Assembly: GCA_050246795.1 (NCBI GenBank)
Contig: JBFWVJ010000013.1
Location: forward strand, 1 to 19,525
Direction of reading: 5' to 3'
Source: JBFWVJ01 sp050246795
GTDB lineage: Bacteria > Patescibacteriota > Gracilibacteria > JAUYGZ01
Length of the DNA stretch: 19,525 nucleotides
The notes below the pieces were generated by a model. That model made no database searches, was not told the origin of the DNA, and saw nothing but the letters and a program-made list of their open reading frames with translations. Position numbers and translations under genes: made by a program. Of this stretch, positions 1 to 6,326 are shown in pieces. Numbering within the stretch: position 1 is the stretch's first letter; every line of letters starts with the position of its first letter.

Positions 1-9
1 TCAACTGGT

Positions 10-140
10 GAGATGTATTTTTCATCTCGGGCTCCTTTCTCCATAGTGGAGGGAATGTAGTGGTTCCAAGAGGTTAACTCTTGGGGAGCCCTTCTTTCAA
101 ATCCTACCGATTACGCGGACATCCTCGGAGGAAACCCTCC
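10..140. other. cluster of hairpins, possible structured RNA or remnant of one
   Basis: Several perfect stems lie back to back. There is a 6-bp stem 10-15/23-28 with a 7-nt loop. A 7-bp stem 29-35 (GGGCTCC) pairs with 85-91 (GGAGCCC) and encloses a 4-bp hairpin (39-42/48-51) and a perfect 7-bp hairpin (66-72 CCAAGAG / 78-84 CTCTTGG), giving a plausible three-way junction. A further 5-bp hairpin lies at 127-131/136-140. I tested tRNA and tmRNA readings on both strands and they fail: no acceptor pairing, no valid T-arm, no T at position 33. The region may be part of an RNA that begins left of the window, or chance. The identity is unknown. Confidence 0.35.
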
Positions 141-250
141 ACCCTTGAAATTATTCAGGATTTTCTTTGTTGTCCGATTATTGCCGGTTGAAGGAATTGG
201 ATGGGGTAGCGGGATTCGCGCCCGGACGCCGCTGTTCCGAGGGGTTCGCT

Positions 251-279
251 CTGAAAGCACAACTTCATACATATATAAT
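251..279 (+). promoter_or_regulatory. possible sigma70-type promoter for the HTH gene
   Basis: A perfect -10 hexamer TATAAT (274-279) is preceded by CTGAAA (251-256), which matches 4 of 6 consensus -35 bases, with a 17-nt spacer. Transcription would start near 286 and give a leader of about 100 nt before the HTH start at 387. The rest of 141-386 shows no gene I can support. Confidence 0.4.
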
Positions 280-386
280 ATCGCGCGGCGTCCAAGTTAC
301 TGGAACTAGAGCGGATTATGGAAAAATCGCGGCAATGCTAAGTTCGTGGTGGTAGATATGGCTGCGAAACCCCGAATGAGGTGACT

Positions 387-614
387 ATGAAAATAGAAGA
401 AGAATGGCTGACCACCGAAGAGGCGGCTGAATATTTGAAAATCAGTGCGGCGTCGCTAAGAAATATGACCAGCAACGGTCAGGTGCCGTTTTATAAGCTG
501 GCGCGACGCAATCGTTATCTGAAGACCGAACTCAAGGAAATGTTGCTCAAAGAGAAAAGAGGGCCGGGTGCCCTGGATCGCTTGGACTTCTATCGTCAGC
601 GTCGCGGTCTCTAG
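387..614 (+). CDS. excisionase/MerR-type helix-turn-helix DNA-binding protein
   Basis: This is a 75-residue protein made almost entirely of one HTH_17-type (MerR-like, excisionase family) domain: LTTEEAAEYLKISAASLRN forms the helix-turn-helix and the following VPFYKLARRNRYLKTEL is the wing and third helix. The family binds DNA as recombination directionality factors or small regulators. ATG 387 is preferred over GTG 381 because GAGGTGA at 379-385 is the evident ribosome binding site. The gene runs convergently toward the CD-NTase gene with a gap of only 10 nt. At the edge of a defence island it may be a leftover excisionase, but no integrase lies in the window, so a local regulatory role is equally possible. 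Confidence 0.75.
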   Translation: MKIEEEWLTTEEAAEYLKISAASLRNMTSNGQVPFYKLARRNRYLKTELKEMLLKEKRGPGALDRLDFYRQRRGL

Positions 615-622
615 ATTAGAGA
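608..622. repeat. short perfect hairpin between convergent genes
   Basis: TCTCTA (608-613) pairs perfectly with TAGAGA (617-622) around a GAT loop. It spans the stop codon of the HTH gene and lies just past the end of the convergent CD-NTase gene. It could help end transcription from both sides, but there is no T-tract on either strand, so it is not a convincing intrinsic terminator. Confidence 0.3.
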
Positions 623-624
623 GT

Positions 625-1953
625 CTACCGGATTCTGACAGGGATTTCAGTCTTATAGATCCTTCCATCTTTTGTAACTTCACACAGAAGGTTGTGATTA
701 CCGCGAAACGCCGACGTTTCATTGCAGACATTCTGGTTCTGTGGGTCGACGAGCCCAGGTCGAGGTTTGGCTTGGTCATTCCAGCGGGCCTCATCTCCAG
801 AATTCCTTACTTCCCATCGCACATCGTAAGGTGGAGAAAATTTAGGTTTCAATACGAAACGAATGTTCATCCCCTTTGGAATTATCTGGTGACCAAGCGG
901 ATTATATTTTATGCGAAGTGAGTTCGGCTTTTTAAAGACCGCGACCTCAACTGTAATTGGTGATTCGCTTAGCATTGCGTTCTGCACTTGGGACTTCTTG
1001 ACCTCAGCTGACCACCACTCATTTTGATAAAATTTGCCCCATGCCTTCCAAGCCTTGGCCTGGTCGCAGCTGGCCGAGTTGAGTGCGGTCTCCAAGTCAC
1101 TTAAACAGTTTTCAAGTTTCTCCTGTAAGGACTCCATCTGTTTATGATGCTCATCACTGGTTAATAGCGAAATACCATGGACCGTGGGGTTCTGAACGTC
1201 CTTGTTGTAGCGAACGCGATTTAGGATGGCTCGAAGAGTATTCACCAGTGCCTTGTCGTCGCGTGCCACGTCCTTTTGATAACATTCAACAACAAGGACC
1301 GACAAGACGAGGCCACTCGGAAGACTCCACGCCTCTCGAGATTTAGCCCAAAATTTAGTAAGTCGCACCAAGCGTCGCAGCTGATTGTCGGCCACCTTCT
1401 TGCCCCAAGAAAAATCATTGGGGCTTAGATCATCATTTGATTTGGCAAACCAATCTGTTATCGCTTTCGGGTCACGTTGCGTCCACTCAGCGCCGGCGTG
1501 GTGGTAGGTCTTGTTGCCGAGCCAGTCTTCTTTGACCTTATAGAGAGCGAGATCAACATGGTATCCGTCCTCATACCAAACGGTGACGGCATTTGTTCGT
1601 GCTTCGGGTTCAGTTTTGAAATTTCCTCCAGCTTCAGATACGGCACGCGCAACAAATTCGCGAAGTTCCTTTGGATCTTCAGGCACATCTTCTTCGGCAT
1701 AGACCAATGCATGGTCGATGTCATGATCGTCATCATTTTGTGCCTGGTTGATCGTGTGCATCGCCATGCTGCCCTGACTGAAGTCATCGATAAACTGAGG
1801 GTGATCAACATCCTCTTTCTCTTTGAGCTGCTTCGTACCGTCCTTCACGCGCTGAATATTTTTGTCACGGTAATCCCGAAGCAAGTCATGCTTTCCCTTG
1901 AGGCGAACTTGGTCATCGTAGAACAAATTTAACCGACTGTGGCTGTCAAACAT
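625..1953 (-). CDS. CBASS CD-NTase (cyclic oligonucleotide synthase) with AGS-C sensor domain
   Basis: This 442-residue protein is a cGAS/DncV-like nucleotidyltransferase. Members make cyclic di- or trinucleotides upon phage infection. The active site is visible: QGSMAMHT (G61-S62), the DxD in DDDHDIDHALVY (D78, D80) and a third acidic residue in GYHVDLALY (D134). A helical NTase C-terminal region follows. The last ~110 residues match the AGS-C sensor fold, ending with a characteristic FRGNHNLLCEV...GRIY strand pair. ATG 1953 is chosen over GTG 1956 because AAGGAG (1962-1967) is correctly spaced for it. It lies 27 nt downstream of the SAVED-peptidase gene and is surely co-transcribed. No Cap2/Cap3 (E1/E2, JAB) or HORMA/TRIP13 genes are present, so this is a minimal type I layout. 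The nucleotide product cannot be told from sequence. Confidence 0.9.
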   Translation of the reverse strand: MFDSHSRLNLFYDDQVRLKGKHDLLRDYRDKNIQRVKDGTKQLKEKEDVDHPQFIDDFSQGSMAMHTINQAQNDDDHDIDHALVYAEEDVPEDPKELREFVARAVSEAGGNFKTEPEARTNAVTVWYEDGYHVDLALYKVKEDWLGNKTYHHAGAEWTQRDPKAITDWFAKSNDDLSPNDFSWGKKVADNQLRRLVRLTKFWAKSREAWSLPSGLVLSVLVVECYQKDVARDDKALVNTLRAILNRVRYNKDVQNPTVHGISLLTSDEHHKQMESLQEKLENCLSDLETALNSASCDQAKAWKAWGKFYQNEWWSAEVKKSQVQNAMLSESPITVEVAVFKKPNSLRIKYNPLGHQIIPKGMNIRFVLKPKFSPPYDVRWEVRNSGDEARWNDQAKPRPGLVDPQNQNVCNETSAFRGNHNLLCEVTKDGRIYKTEIPVRIR

Positions 1954-1980
1954 CACAAACTCCTTACTAGAGATAGGCTG

Positions 1981-3762
1981 TCACTCATGGCTAACGACCT
2001 GATCAAATACACCTTTAAGTGCGCCATGAATCAATGGGCCGGATCGTTTTCTGAAACCCTCGAAAATGTCTGTAATCCGCGAGGCATTACCATCGGCGAA
2101 ACGGAAAATTCTATTCTTGTGCATAACGCAAAGTTCGGTACGACCATAGTTGCCATCGAGAGGATAGAAGACGCGCTCACCAACGGCCCGAACCTCTGGT
2201 CCCGCGATCTCGATATATGGTTTTTCAGCAAGTTGTTGGATCGAAGCACTTTCGGTCTTGGAGCTTTCGACGAAAAGAAGCTGCCAATACCAGTTGAGGT
2301 AACGATGTATCCGGCGGACCTGAATTTCTCTCAAGTCTTCCCCGGTATCATCGAAAGCCCAAAAACTTCTAATGGCCGTCTCGATTATTTGTGAGAACAG
2401 TTCGCGATGCTTAGCAGTTTCGCCGAGCACCCCTCTTGAAAATTTATATTCGTGAAGAATGCCCCAAAGATCGGCGTGGTAGTCGGCGCCTTCGAGGAGC
2501 TTTGGAAATCTGCCAATTCGTGGCGACGTCGCCTCTGTTAAGCGATGATCCGACAGATGGACCGCTTCGTGCAGCACAAGCAGGCGACCTGCTCGCTGAC
2601 GGTCCGCCTGATCCGTGAATTGCCTCGCAAATGCAAAGAGGAGCTCATCGGACAGGAGCCATTCCTGAGTTTTTATGTCGTAACGAAAGCCTTCTTCTGC
2701 CGATGCCGCGCACAAACTAATTTTACTCTCGGGCAGCTCGGTATTCTTCAAAATTCGAAGGTCAGGAATGGTCCAGGCATTCCGGATTGAAGTAGAGCTA
2801 TCTGGGAAGAGACTACTCAGCCACGACGGCACGTTTGCGTCGACTACCGGACTGAGTGTTGTTGAAAATGTCTCAAGGAGACGAAGCTGATTCTCCCATT
2901 CTTTGCGAACTTCATTTAAGTGTTCACGCTCGCTATCAGTGATAACAAATTCGGCTCTTGGCGCAAGACGCAGAATGAACGCAGACTTATACTTTGTTTC
3001 CCCGCCCTTATTATAAAACTGGTAGGTCATGACGTCAGGGTGAATTGTCGGACTGATTTTAGTTCCGAGCCTGAATGATACCCCAGTCGGGACAGCCGCA
3101 AAGAGATGTATCAGCGTGAGATTGGGCCGGTAATGTTTGAGGAGGTCAAGGGCTTCGCGAAAGGCCGCGCCGACACTTTCCAAAGCATCACTTTCTTGGG
3201 TGCAGTCCGGATTCACATTGGGTACCCGAATGTCGATCTCGGCAAGAGGATGGGGGACAACCGCGAGAGTTTGATCGCGATGCACCTCATAGGAAACGGA
3301 AACACGTATAATTGCATGCCCTTCTGATTGAATGATCTCCGACAGGTTGTGCTGGACTTGTGCGAAATCGGCCCGCGGTGCTAGCGCCGGAACGGCACCT
3401 TCCCATTGCTGAGACTGATGGTTTTTTTGATAAATGCTGCATGCCTTTGCGGTTCCGTATAGGTAGCCTGCATAAATGCCCAGGGGAATGGGTTCAATGC
3501 CAAAATAACAAACTTCATGATCGGGATTCGCATCAAGAACTGGCTTAAGTTTGCTTGTGAAACACTCAAGTTCTTTACGTTGTGCATCCAACCAATTGAC
3601 CGAATCAAGCACTGCAAAAGGAAGACGTTGCGAATCGAGATTGATTAATTTGACAAGTGGGCGCTCAATATTCGAGGGCAAAGCTGATACCATTTCCTTC
3701 TCGGAGATATCAGAGCATATTGGATGAGAGACCAAGATGAACTTGTCGTTGTTTTGAATCAT
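1981..3762 (-). CDS. SAVED-domain effector fused to a C-terminal HEXXH metallopeptidase-like domain
   Basis: This is a 593-residue protein. Residues ~1-275 look like a SAVED domain, the CRISPR-Rossmann-related sensor of cyclic oligonucleotides. The hallmark segment LTLIHLFAAVPTGVSFRLG lies at 215-233, followed by the VMTYQFY strand (244-250). After a helical linker (~275-340), the C-terminal half has LLVLHEAVH (HEXXH at 398-402) and, 22 residues later, LLEGADYHADLWGIL (E424). That is the gluzincin-type layout H-E-x-x-H...E, similar to ImmA-like peptidases. In well-known SAVED effectors such as Cap4 and Cap5 the effector is N-terminal and SAVED C-terminal; here the order is reversed. ATG 3762 has TAAGG just upstream. 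It is first in the operon with the CD-NTase. I infer that ligand binding switches on proteolysis; the substrate is unknown. Confidence 0.8.
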   Translation of the reverse strand: MIQNNDKFILVSHPICSDISEKEMVSALPSNIERPLVKLINLDSQRLPFAVLDSVNWLDAQRKELECFTSKLKPVLDANPDHEVCYFGIEPIPLGIYAGYLYGTAKACSIYQKNHQSQQWEGAVPALAPRADFAQVQHNLSEIIQSEGHAIIRVSVSYEVHRDQTLAVVPHPLAEIDIRVPNVNPDCTQESDALESVGAAFREALDLLKHYRPNLTLIHLFAAVPTGVSFRLGTKISPTIHPDVMTYQFYNKGGETKYKSAFILRLAPRAEFVITDSEREHLNEVRKEWENQLRLLETFSTTLSPVVDANVPSWLSSLFPDSSTSIRNAWTIPDLRILKNTELPESKISLCAASAEEGFRYDIKTQEWLLSDELLFAFARQFTDQADRQRAGRLLVLHEAVHLSDHRLTEATSPRIGRFPKLLEGADYHADLWGILHEYKFSRGVLGETAKHRELFSQIIETAIRSFWAFDDTGEDLREIQVRRIHRYLNWYWQLLFVESSKTESASIQQLAEKPYIEIAGPEVRAVGERVFYPLDGNYGRTELCVMHKNRIFRFADGNASRITDIFEGFRKRSGPLIHGALKGVFDQVVSHE

Positions 3763-3880
3763 GCAGCCTTACCACCTCTAGGCCCAGTCAGAGCGACTTG
3801 GGATTAAAGTCCCCTTCGCAATCAGCTATAGCGCAAATTTGAATTCTGGACATCTATCCGCTCCCGTTATATTATAGGAA

Positions 3881-3903
3881 ACGAGTTGTTAACAGTTTGA
3901 TAA
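3881..3903. promoter_or_regulatory. left operator-like site of a mirrored pair
   Basis: This 23-bp site is the inverted counterpart of 3949-3971, with 20 of 23 positions identical. Its core is TTGTTAACAG (3886-3895), followed by TGATAA (3898-3903). It overlaps the -10 and start region of the leftward CBASS promoter. I infer it is a binding site for the XRE repressor at 4001-4351. Confidence 0.7.
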
Positions 3904-3929
3904 TAGCATCCCCGACAGACCTTTGTCAA
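3900..3929 (-). promoter_or_regulatory. sigma70-type promoter of the SAVED/CD-NTase operon
   Basis: On the minus strand a perfect -35 TTGACA (3929-3924) is followed after 18 nt by TATTAT (3905-3900), a 5/6 match to the -10 consensus. Transcription would start near 3893 and give a leader of about 130 nt before ATG 3762. The operator-like site 3881-3903 covers the -10 and start point. A second TATAAT (3876-3871) further downstream has no good -35. Confidence 0.65.
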
Positions 3930-3950
3930 TACAGTCGGAAACAATAAGTT
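3923..3950 (+). promoter_or_regulatory. divergent promoter of the XRE/ImmA operon
   Basis: TTGTCA (3923-3928), a 5/6 match to -35, overlaps the -35 of the opposite promoter. TAAGTT (3945-3950) is a weak -10 at 16-nt spacing. The right operator-like site 3949-3971 covers the predicted start, mirroring the leftward promoter. The weaker -10 suggests a lower basal level than the CBASS arm would have if unrepressed. Confidence 0.45.
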
Positions 3951-3971
3951 ATCATCCTGTTAACAGCTCGT
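3949..3971. promoter_or_regulatory. right operator-like site of a mirrored pair
   Basis: This is the inverted partner of 3881-3903. Its core CTGTTAACAG (3957-3966) is a perfect 10-bp palindrome of the kind bound by XRE/Cro-type dimers. It lies over the start region of the rightward promoter and about 30 bp before the XRE start codon, as expected for autoregulation. Confidence 0.7.
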
Positions 3972-4000
3972 AAGGCCTTGAAACTACAAGGGGAATGGCT

Positions 4001-4351
4001 ATGACCCAAAATAAAATGGCGATAGGAAAGAAAATTGAGCAACTTCTTTCAGAGAAAAATATGTCGCAGGCGGAGCTTGCCGAAAAGGCCGAGGTGACCC
4101 GAGCGGCTATTTCTCAGATAATAGCTGGTAAGCGCGTGCCCACCCTGCCAGTGCTTCGGAAACTGGCTCGCGTGTTGTCCGTGTCTATTGATCATCTCGC
4201 CGGCGGGAGCAGCAAAACTGACGTTGAAGCGGTGCTGAAGAACGACCCCAAGCAAATCGAGTTTTTTAGAAATTTTCAAAGCCTTGATCCTCAGATTCAG
4301 GAGATGATCAAGACGCAGGTTGAAGCCCTTAAGAATAAGGGTACGAAGTGA
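4001..4351 (+). CDS. XRE/Cro-CI family repressor
   Basis: This 116-residue protein has an N-terminal HTH_XRE domain (about 7-65): IGKKIEQLLSEKNMSQAELA, then VTRAAISQIIAGKRVPTLPV as the turn and recognition helix, then a short C-terminal helical tail that may mediate dimerisation. ATG 4001 is preferred over ATG 3995 because AAGGGG (3988-3993) is spaced 7 nt from it. The gene overlaps the next one by 4 nt (GTGA), the standard arrangement of XRE repressors with their ImmA-type anti-repressor protease. By analogy with ImmR/ImmA of ICEBs1 and DdrO/IrrE of Deinococcus it probably represses both divergent promoters until cleaved. Confidence 0.88.
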   Translation: MTQNKMAIGKKIEQLLSEKNMSQAELAEKAEVTRAAISQIIAGKRVPTLPVLRKLARVLSVSIDHLAGGSSKTDVEAVLKNDPKQIEFFRNFQSLDPQIQEMIKTQVEALKNKGTK

Positions 4352-5226
4352 TCCCCGAGCAGCAGGCACGCAACCTACTTGAGGAGCACGGAATAAATTC
4401 GTTGCCTGTCAATCCGATTGCCTTGGCGGAAACTCTTGATGTGTCAGTTCAGGTTCACGACTACGGGTCTGCTTTCGAAGGCATGCTGGTCGTCAATGCT
4501 GACAGCATTTTGCTTGGAATTAATAGTCGGGTTCAAAATCAGCATCGAAAAAAATTCACCTGCGCTCATGAACTGGGTCACCTCACCATGGACATTGGAG
4601 TCGACGGTGGAACCTTTCAATGTGCTGGAAAAGACATGGAATCGTATTCAAAGAAAGTTGATGCTGTAGAGGTCAGAGCCAATCGATTTGCAGCAGAATT
4701 GCTCTTGCCAAAGTTCCTTATTGAAACCTCAGTCAAGGACAACGAATTGTCATGGAAGAGCATTAAGGACCTAGCTGGCAGCGGAGATGTCTCACTTACT
4801 GCCGCGGCGAAGAAATTCATCGAGCACACTGACGAAGCCTGCGCGCTCGTCGTTTCCGAAAATAAATTGATCAAGTGGTTTCAGGCCTCGCCAAACTTTT
4901 TGTTCAAGATGGATATGGATGGCCGCGTTCTCTCCGATGCGAGTAAAGCACATGGTATGTTCGCTAATGGGGGTGCAATGTCCGACTTTGAAGAGGTCGC
5001 AGCTCTGACCTGGATAAGCTCGGGATCAGCGAGGCGCGATGACAAAATTTTGGAATGGTCGCTGCCCTTAGATTCATACGGGAGAGTGTTGACGTTGCTC
5101 TGGGACGATCAAGGTATCGCTGAGGAAAATATTGAAAAAGAGATGGACGGCGATTCAGATGACACTTTCGATCCAAAATATGGGTGGGAAACGCCGACGT
5201 TTCACAAGAGCAAGCGAAAGCGATAA
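4348..5226 (+). CDS. ImmA/IrrE-type zinc metallopeptidase
   Basis: This is a 292-residue protein. The ImmA/IrrE (DUF955-like) peptidase motif TCAHELGHLT supplies H74, E75 and H78, and the downstream VEVRANRFAAELLLP supplies E108 as likely third zinc ligand. The C-terminal ~130 residues form an extension ending in a segment (LPLDSYGRVLTLLWDD) commonly seen in larger ImmA/IrrE proteins, possibly a sensing module. The GTG start overlaps the XRE stop by 4 nt, with AAGGG upstream. Family members cleave their partner XRE repressor in response to stress or a signal. Here that would derepress the CBASS arm and this operon. The cognate signal is not visible from sequence. Confidence 0.88.
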   Translation: MIPEQQARNLLEEHGINSLPVNPIALAETLDVSVQVHDYGSAFEGMLVVNADSILLGINSRVQNQHRKKFTCAHELGHLTMDIGVDGGTFQCAGKDMESYSKKVDAVEVRANRFAAELLLPKFLIETSVKDNELSWKSIKDLAGSGDVSLTAAAKKFIEHTDEACALVVSENKLIKWFQASPNFLFKMDMDGRVLSDASKAHGMFANGGAMSDFEEVAALTWISSGSARRDDKILEWSLPLDSYGRVLTLLWDDQGIAEENIEKEMDGDSDDTFDPKYGWETPTFHKSKRKR

Positions 5227-5234
5227 GGGGGATC

Positions 5235-6311
5235 ATGGCGCTCAATGGATTGACCCAAGGGAAAAACTTAAAGCCTTTTTTATGTTTGGTCAGGAACGCT
5301 TATCATGACCTATTTTTAACCAATCCTCCGCAAAAATGTGCGAAAGAGGTCGTCTTAACTCGATCCTCTCACGTGAAGCGCTTGAAACAAGCATTCCCCT
5401 ATTATTCAGACATCGACCTGGACAATTTGTTCACTCAGTTCGAACTCCATGCGCAAGCCCACGGGAGAAATGAAATAAAGCGGCTCTACGAATATTATTT
5501 CTCTGGGATATACCGAGACCAGGCTGAGTTTATCAGTTCATCGAGGCTTTACCACTTTTTGTCAAAGCGGTTTCTTCTTACGACTTTGCAGAAGGGGTTT
5601 GTTTATCCAAGCATTGCTGACTACGAAGAATTTAAATGTTTATTTAAGTTGTTCCAGGGTAACGCTCAACTTGAGAAGGAAGGTGTGCTTCAGGATATTG
5701 ACTTTCTAACAAAGTGGCGTGGCTCAAATACCGAATTGATTAACCTGAGGAACCGTGGGGCCACTGAGACTGAAGTAAATGATTTTCTGGCCAACACAGC
5801 ATTATTGCCGGCGTACTCATGCTTTACTGAACTAAACAGCTCCCACATTACTATGCACGCGAACCATTACGGGTCGTATGGGGTTTCTTTCGAGAAGAAC
5901 GATGTTGTTGTTAAGAAGCGTACCAATAATACTGTAGAGCCCAAAAACTACATTCGACCAATTCACTACTGTGACAATACTTACGTCAGTACGCCATGGA
6001 TTTTACTTGATCGGATCAGAAAGAACTCAATAGATAGGTCTGAACGGATGGGACTTTTTGCCGACCTCCTTTTGATCAAACCAATTCACGAATCACTATT
6101 CCACCCAGAGTTCGTTCACAGCGTGATAAACGAAAAGGAGTGGAGGTACGTTTCCCCGGAGCGATGTTTTAGGTTCGATCTTAGCGACATTCATTCTGTG
6201 GTAATTTCCAGATTAGACTATGAGAAGTGGCTCGACGATAAAGTTGACACTGAAGTTGAAGCATTGCTTTCGTTCTGTAATTCAAACGACTTGGCTATCG
6301 AGTACGTTTAG
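5235..6311 (+). CDS. uncharacterised protein with AbiGi/DUF2971-like C-terminal region
   Basis: This is a 358-residue protein. The start is placed at ATG 5235, preceded by AAGGGGG (5225-5231); an upstream in-frame GTG at 5184 would overlap the protease gene by 43 nt and has no ribosome binding site. Residues 1-150 are not recognised. Residues ~190-330 resemble the AbiGi (putative abortive-infection antitoxin) / DUF2971 group: YSCFTELNSSHITMHA, then HYGSYGVSFEK (211-221), then NEKEWRYVSPE near residue 312. The match is from memory of family motifs and is moderate. It starts 8 nt after the protease gene and is the third gene of the XRE-ImmA operon. It could be an immunity factor, a second effector, or a sensor that triggers the protease. 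Confidence 0.6.
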   Translation: MALNGLTQGKNLKPFLCLVRNAYHDLFLTNPPQKCAKEVVLTRSSHVKRLKQAFPYYSDIDLDNLFTQFELHAQAHGRNEIKRLYEYYFSGIYRDQAEFISSSRLYHFLSKRFLLTTLQKGFVYPSIADYEEFKCLFKLFQGNAQLEKEGVLQDIDFLTKWRGSNTELINLRNRGATETEVNDFLANTALLPAYSCFTELNSSHITMHANHYGSYGVSFEKNDVVVKKRTNNTVEPKNYIRPIHYCDNTYVSTPWILLDRIRKNSIDRSERMGLFADLLLIKPIHESLFHPEFVHSVINEKEWRYVSPERCFRFDLSDIHSVVISRLDYEKWLDDKVDTEVEALLSFCNSNDLAIEYV

Positions 6312-6326
6312 GTCAGGAGGCAAAAG

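Noticed and set aside
29..108. tRNA-like cloverleaf in the first 110 bases, including a TTCAAATC resembling a T-loop
   Set aside because: The T-stem does not pair around TTCAAAT, the 7-bp outer stem does not enclose a T-arm, and the loop of the 66-84 hairpin lacks a T at position 33 on the plus strand. The minus-strand reading also lacks acceptor pairing.
167..355. 62-codon open frame on the plus strand
   Set aside because: TTG start without a ribosome binding site and no recognisable protein character; it overlaps the probable promoter at 251-279.
1477..2394. Long plus-strand frames opposite the CD-NTase and SAVED genes
   Set aside because: They are antisense to genes with clear catalytic motifs and have no domain of their own.
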